From Arachis hypogaea (lineage: Eukaryota > Streptophyta > Magnoliopsida > Fabales > Fabaceae), in assembly GCF_003086295.3 (NCBI RefSeq), contig NC_092048.1, positions 108,764,276 through 108,828,275 on the forward strand: 64,000 nucleotides of DNA. Reading direction: 5' to 3'. This document shows positions 63,408 through 64,000 of this stretch, piece by piece. The translations under genes and the position numbers were made by a program. Positions within the stretch are counted from its first letter, which is position 1. Each line of letters opens with the position of its first letter. The notes beneath the pieces are model-generated. The model did no database searches. It was not told the origin of the DNA and was given only the letters and a program-made list of their open reading frames with translations.

Positions 63408-64000
63408 TGTTCGAGTTTGGACAACTGACGGTTCATCGTGTTGCTCAGATTAGGTAATTTGCTTTTTGTTTTATTTTCAAAAATTTTTCAAAAAAAAAAA
63501 TTTCAAAAATCTTTCAAAAATTTCTCATCTGTTTTCGAAAATTATTCTAAAATTTTTTAAGAATGAATTCTAGTGTTTCATGAAGCATGTTGAAGCCTGA
63601 CTGGCTGTAAAGCCATGTCTAAATTTATTTGGACTGGGGCTTCCAACCCAACATTATCAAAAGCAAGCTAGTTATTGCTAATCCACCTGCTGCTGTTCCT
63701 GATCCACTTGATTTACATGCTAAAGCTTGACTGGCTATTAGCCATGTCTAACCCTCAGATTGGTGCTTTAGACTAAGAGTGCAAGATTTCTGGAATTCAT
63801 ATTAAAAATTTTGGAATCCTTATTTTTCTTTTTCACAAATAATTTTCGAAAAATAAAAAAAAATCATAAAATCATAAAAATCAAAAATATTTCATGTTTC
63901 TTGTTTGAGTCTTGAGTCAATTTTTAAGTTTGGTGTCAATTGCATACTCATCTTGCATTTTTCGAAAATTGCATTCATGCATTGCATTCATCATGATCTT
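63408..64000 (+). other. 5' leader of element H
   Basis: No gene up to the window end. TTTTCAAAAATTT-rich, with GAAGCCTGACTGGCTGTAAAGCCATGTCTAA repeated as AAGCTTGACTGGCTATTAGCCATGTCTAA (63594 and 63723), and a TTTTTAAGTTTGGTGTC motif near 63922. Confidence 0.6.

Larger units (their letters stand above)
61675..64000 (+). mobile_element. Element H: A-like LTR retrotransposon, 5' end only
   Basis: The LTR starts TGATGAGCGGATAATTTATA and is clearly homologous with the A LTR over most of its length. Primer site (doubled) and leader follow, then the window ends. The coding region is outside, so whether it is autonomous is unknown. Confidence 0.88.

Overview
This is repeat-dense plant nuclear DNA, almost certainly from a legume and most likely peanut (Arachis). 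The basis is the style of the LTR retrotransposons (palindromic GGCGTTCAACGCC-type clusters, tRNA-Asp primer sites, LTRs resembling peanut FIDEL-type elements), recognised from memory and not by a search. I see no ordinary host gene, rRNA, tRNA gene or CRISPR array. Nearly every base belongs to a mobile element, and many of these are nested. Letters A to M are my own labels.

Layout. 1-2718: end of a minus-strand Athila-like element (B1: gag-like ORF, primer site, LTR). 2719-2931 and 15039-16232: a related minus-strand LTR (B2) split by element A (2932-15033, + strand), the only element here with a complete gag-pol order, now carrying stops and a frameshift, plus a downstream ORF. 16593-17984: element M, a long-TIR Mutator-like element with a perfect 9-bp target duplication. 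About 18390-18790 and 39040-41840: one degenerate L1-type LINE (L, minus strand), split by element F (18791-39034, minus), which is itself split inside gag-pro by element G (26138-35808, minus). 41952-57777: element E (+), inserted near the start of LINE ORF2 and carrying element D (42218-49847, +) inside its 5' LTR. 57783-61674: a decayed plant-mobile-domain gene (+) convergent with a decayed MuDR-type transposase N-terminus (-). 61675-64000: 5' LTR and leader of a second A-like element (H, + strand), running off the window.

How the parts relate. Only A carries reverse transcriptase and integrase. F and G carry gag-protease ORFs joined directly to what looks like the integrase C-terminal tail. 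E and D carry only gag-like ORFs. Yet the elements share a tRNA-Asp primer site, a conserved U5 block and, where the 3' end is visible, a short hairpin just before the polypurine tract. This fits a community of non-autonomous elements using the enzymes of A/H-like autonomous relatives. Each family also carries its own cluster of perfect inverted repeats, whose arms vary together between copies.

Insertion order from nesting: LINE first, then F, then G; LINE, then E, then D; B2, then A. F and G LTR pairs are nearly identical (recent), the A pair differs by roughly 1-2% by eye, and D and E are older.
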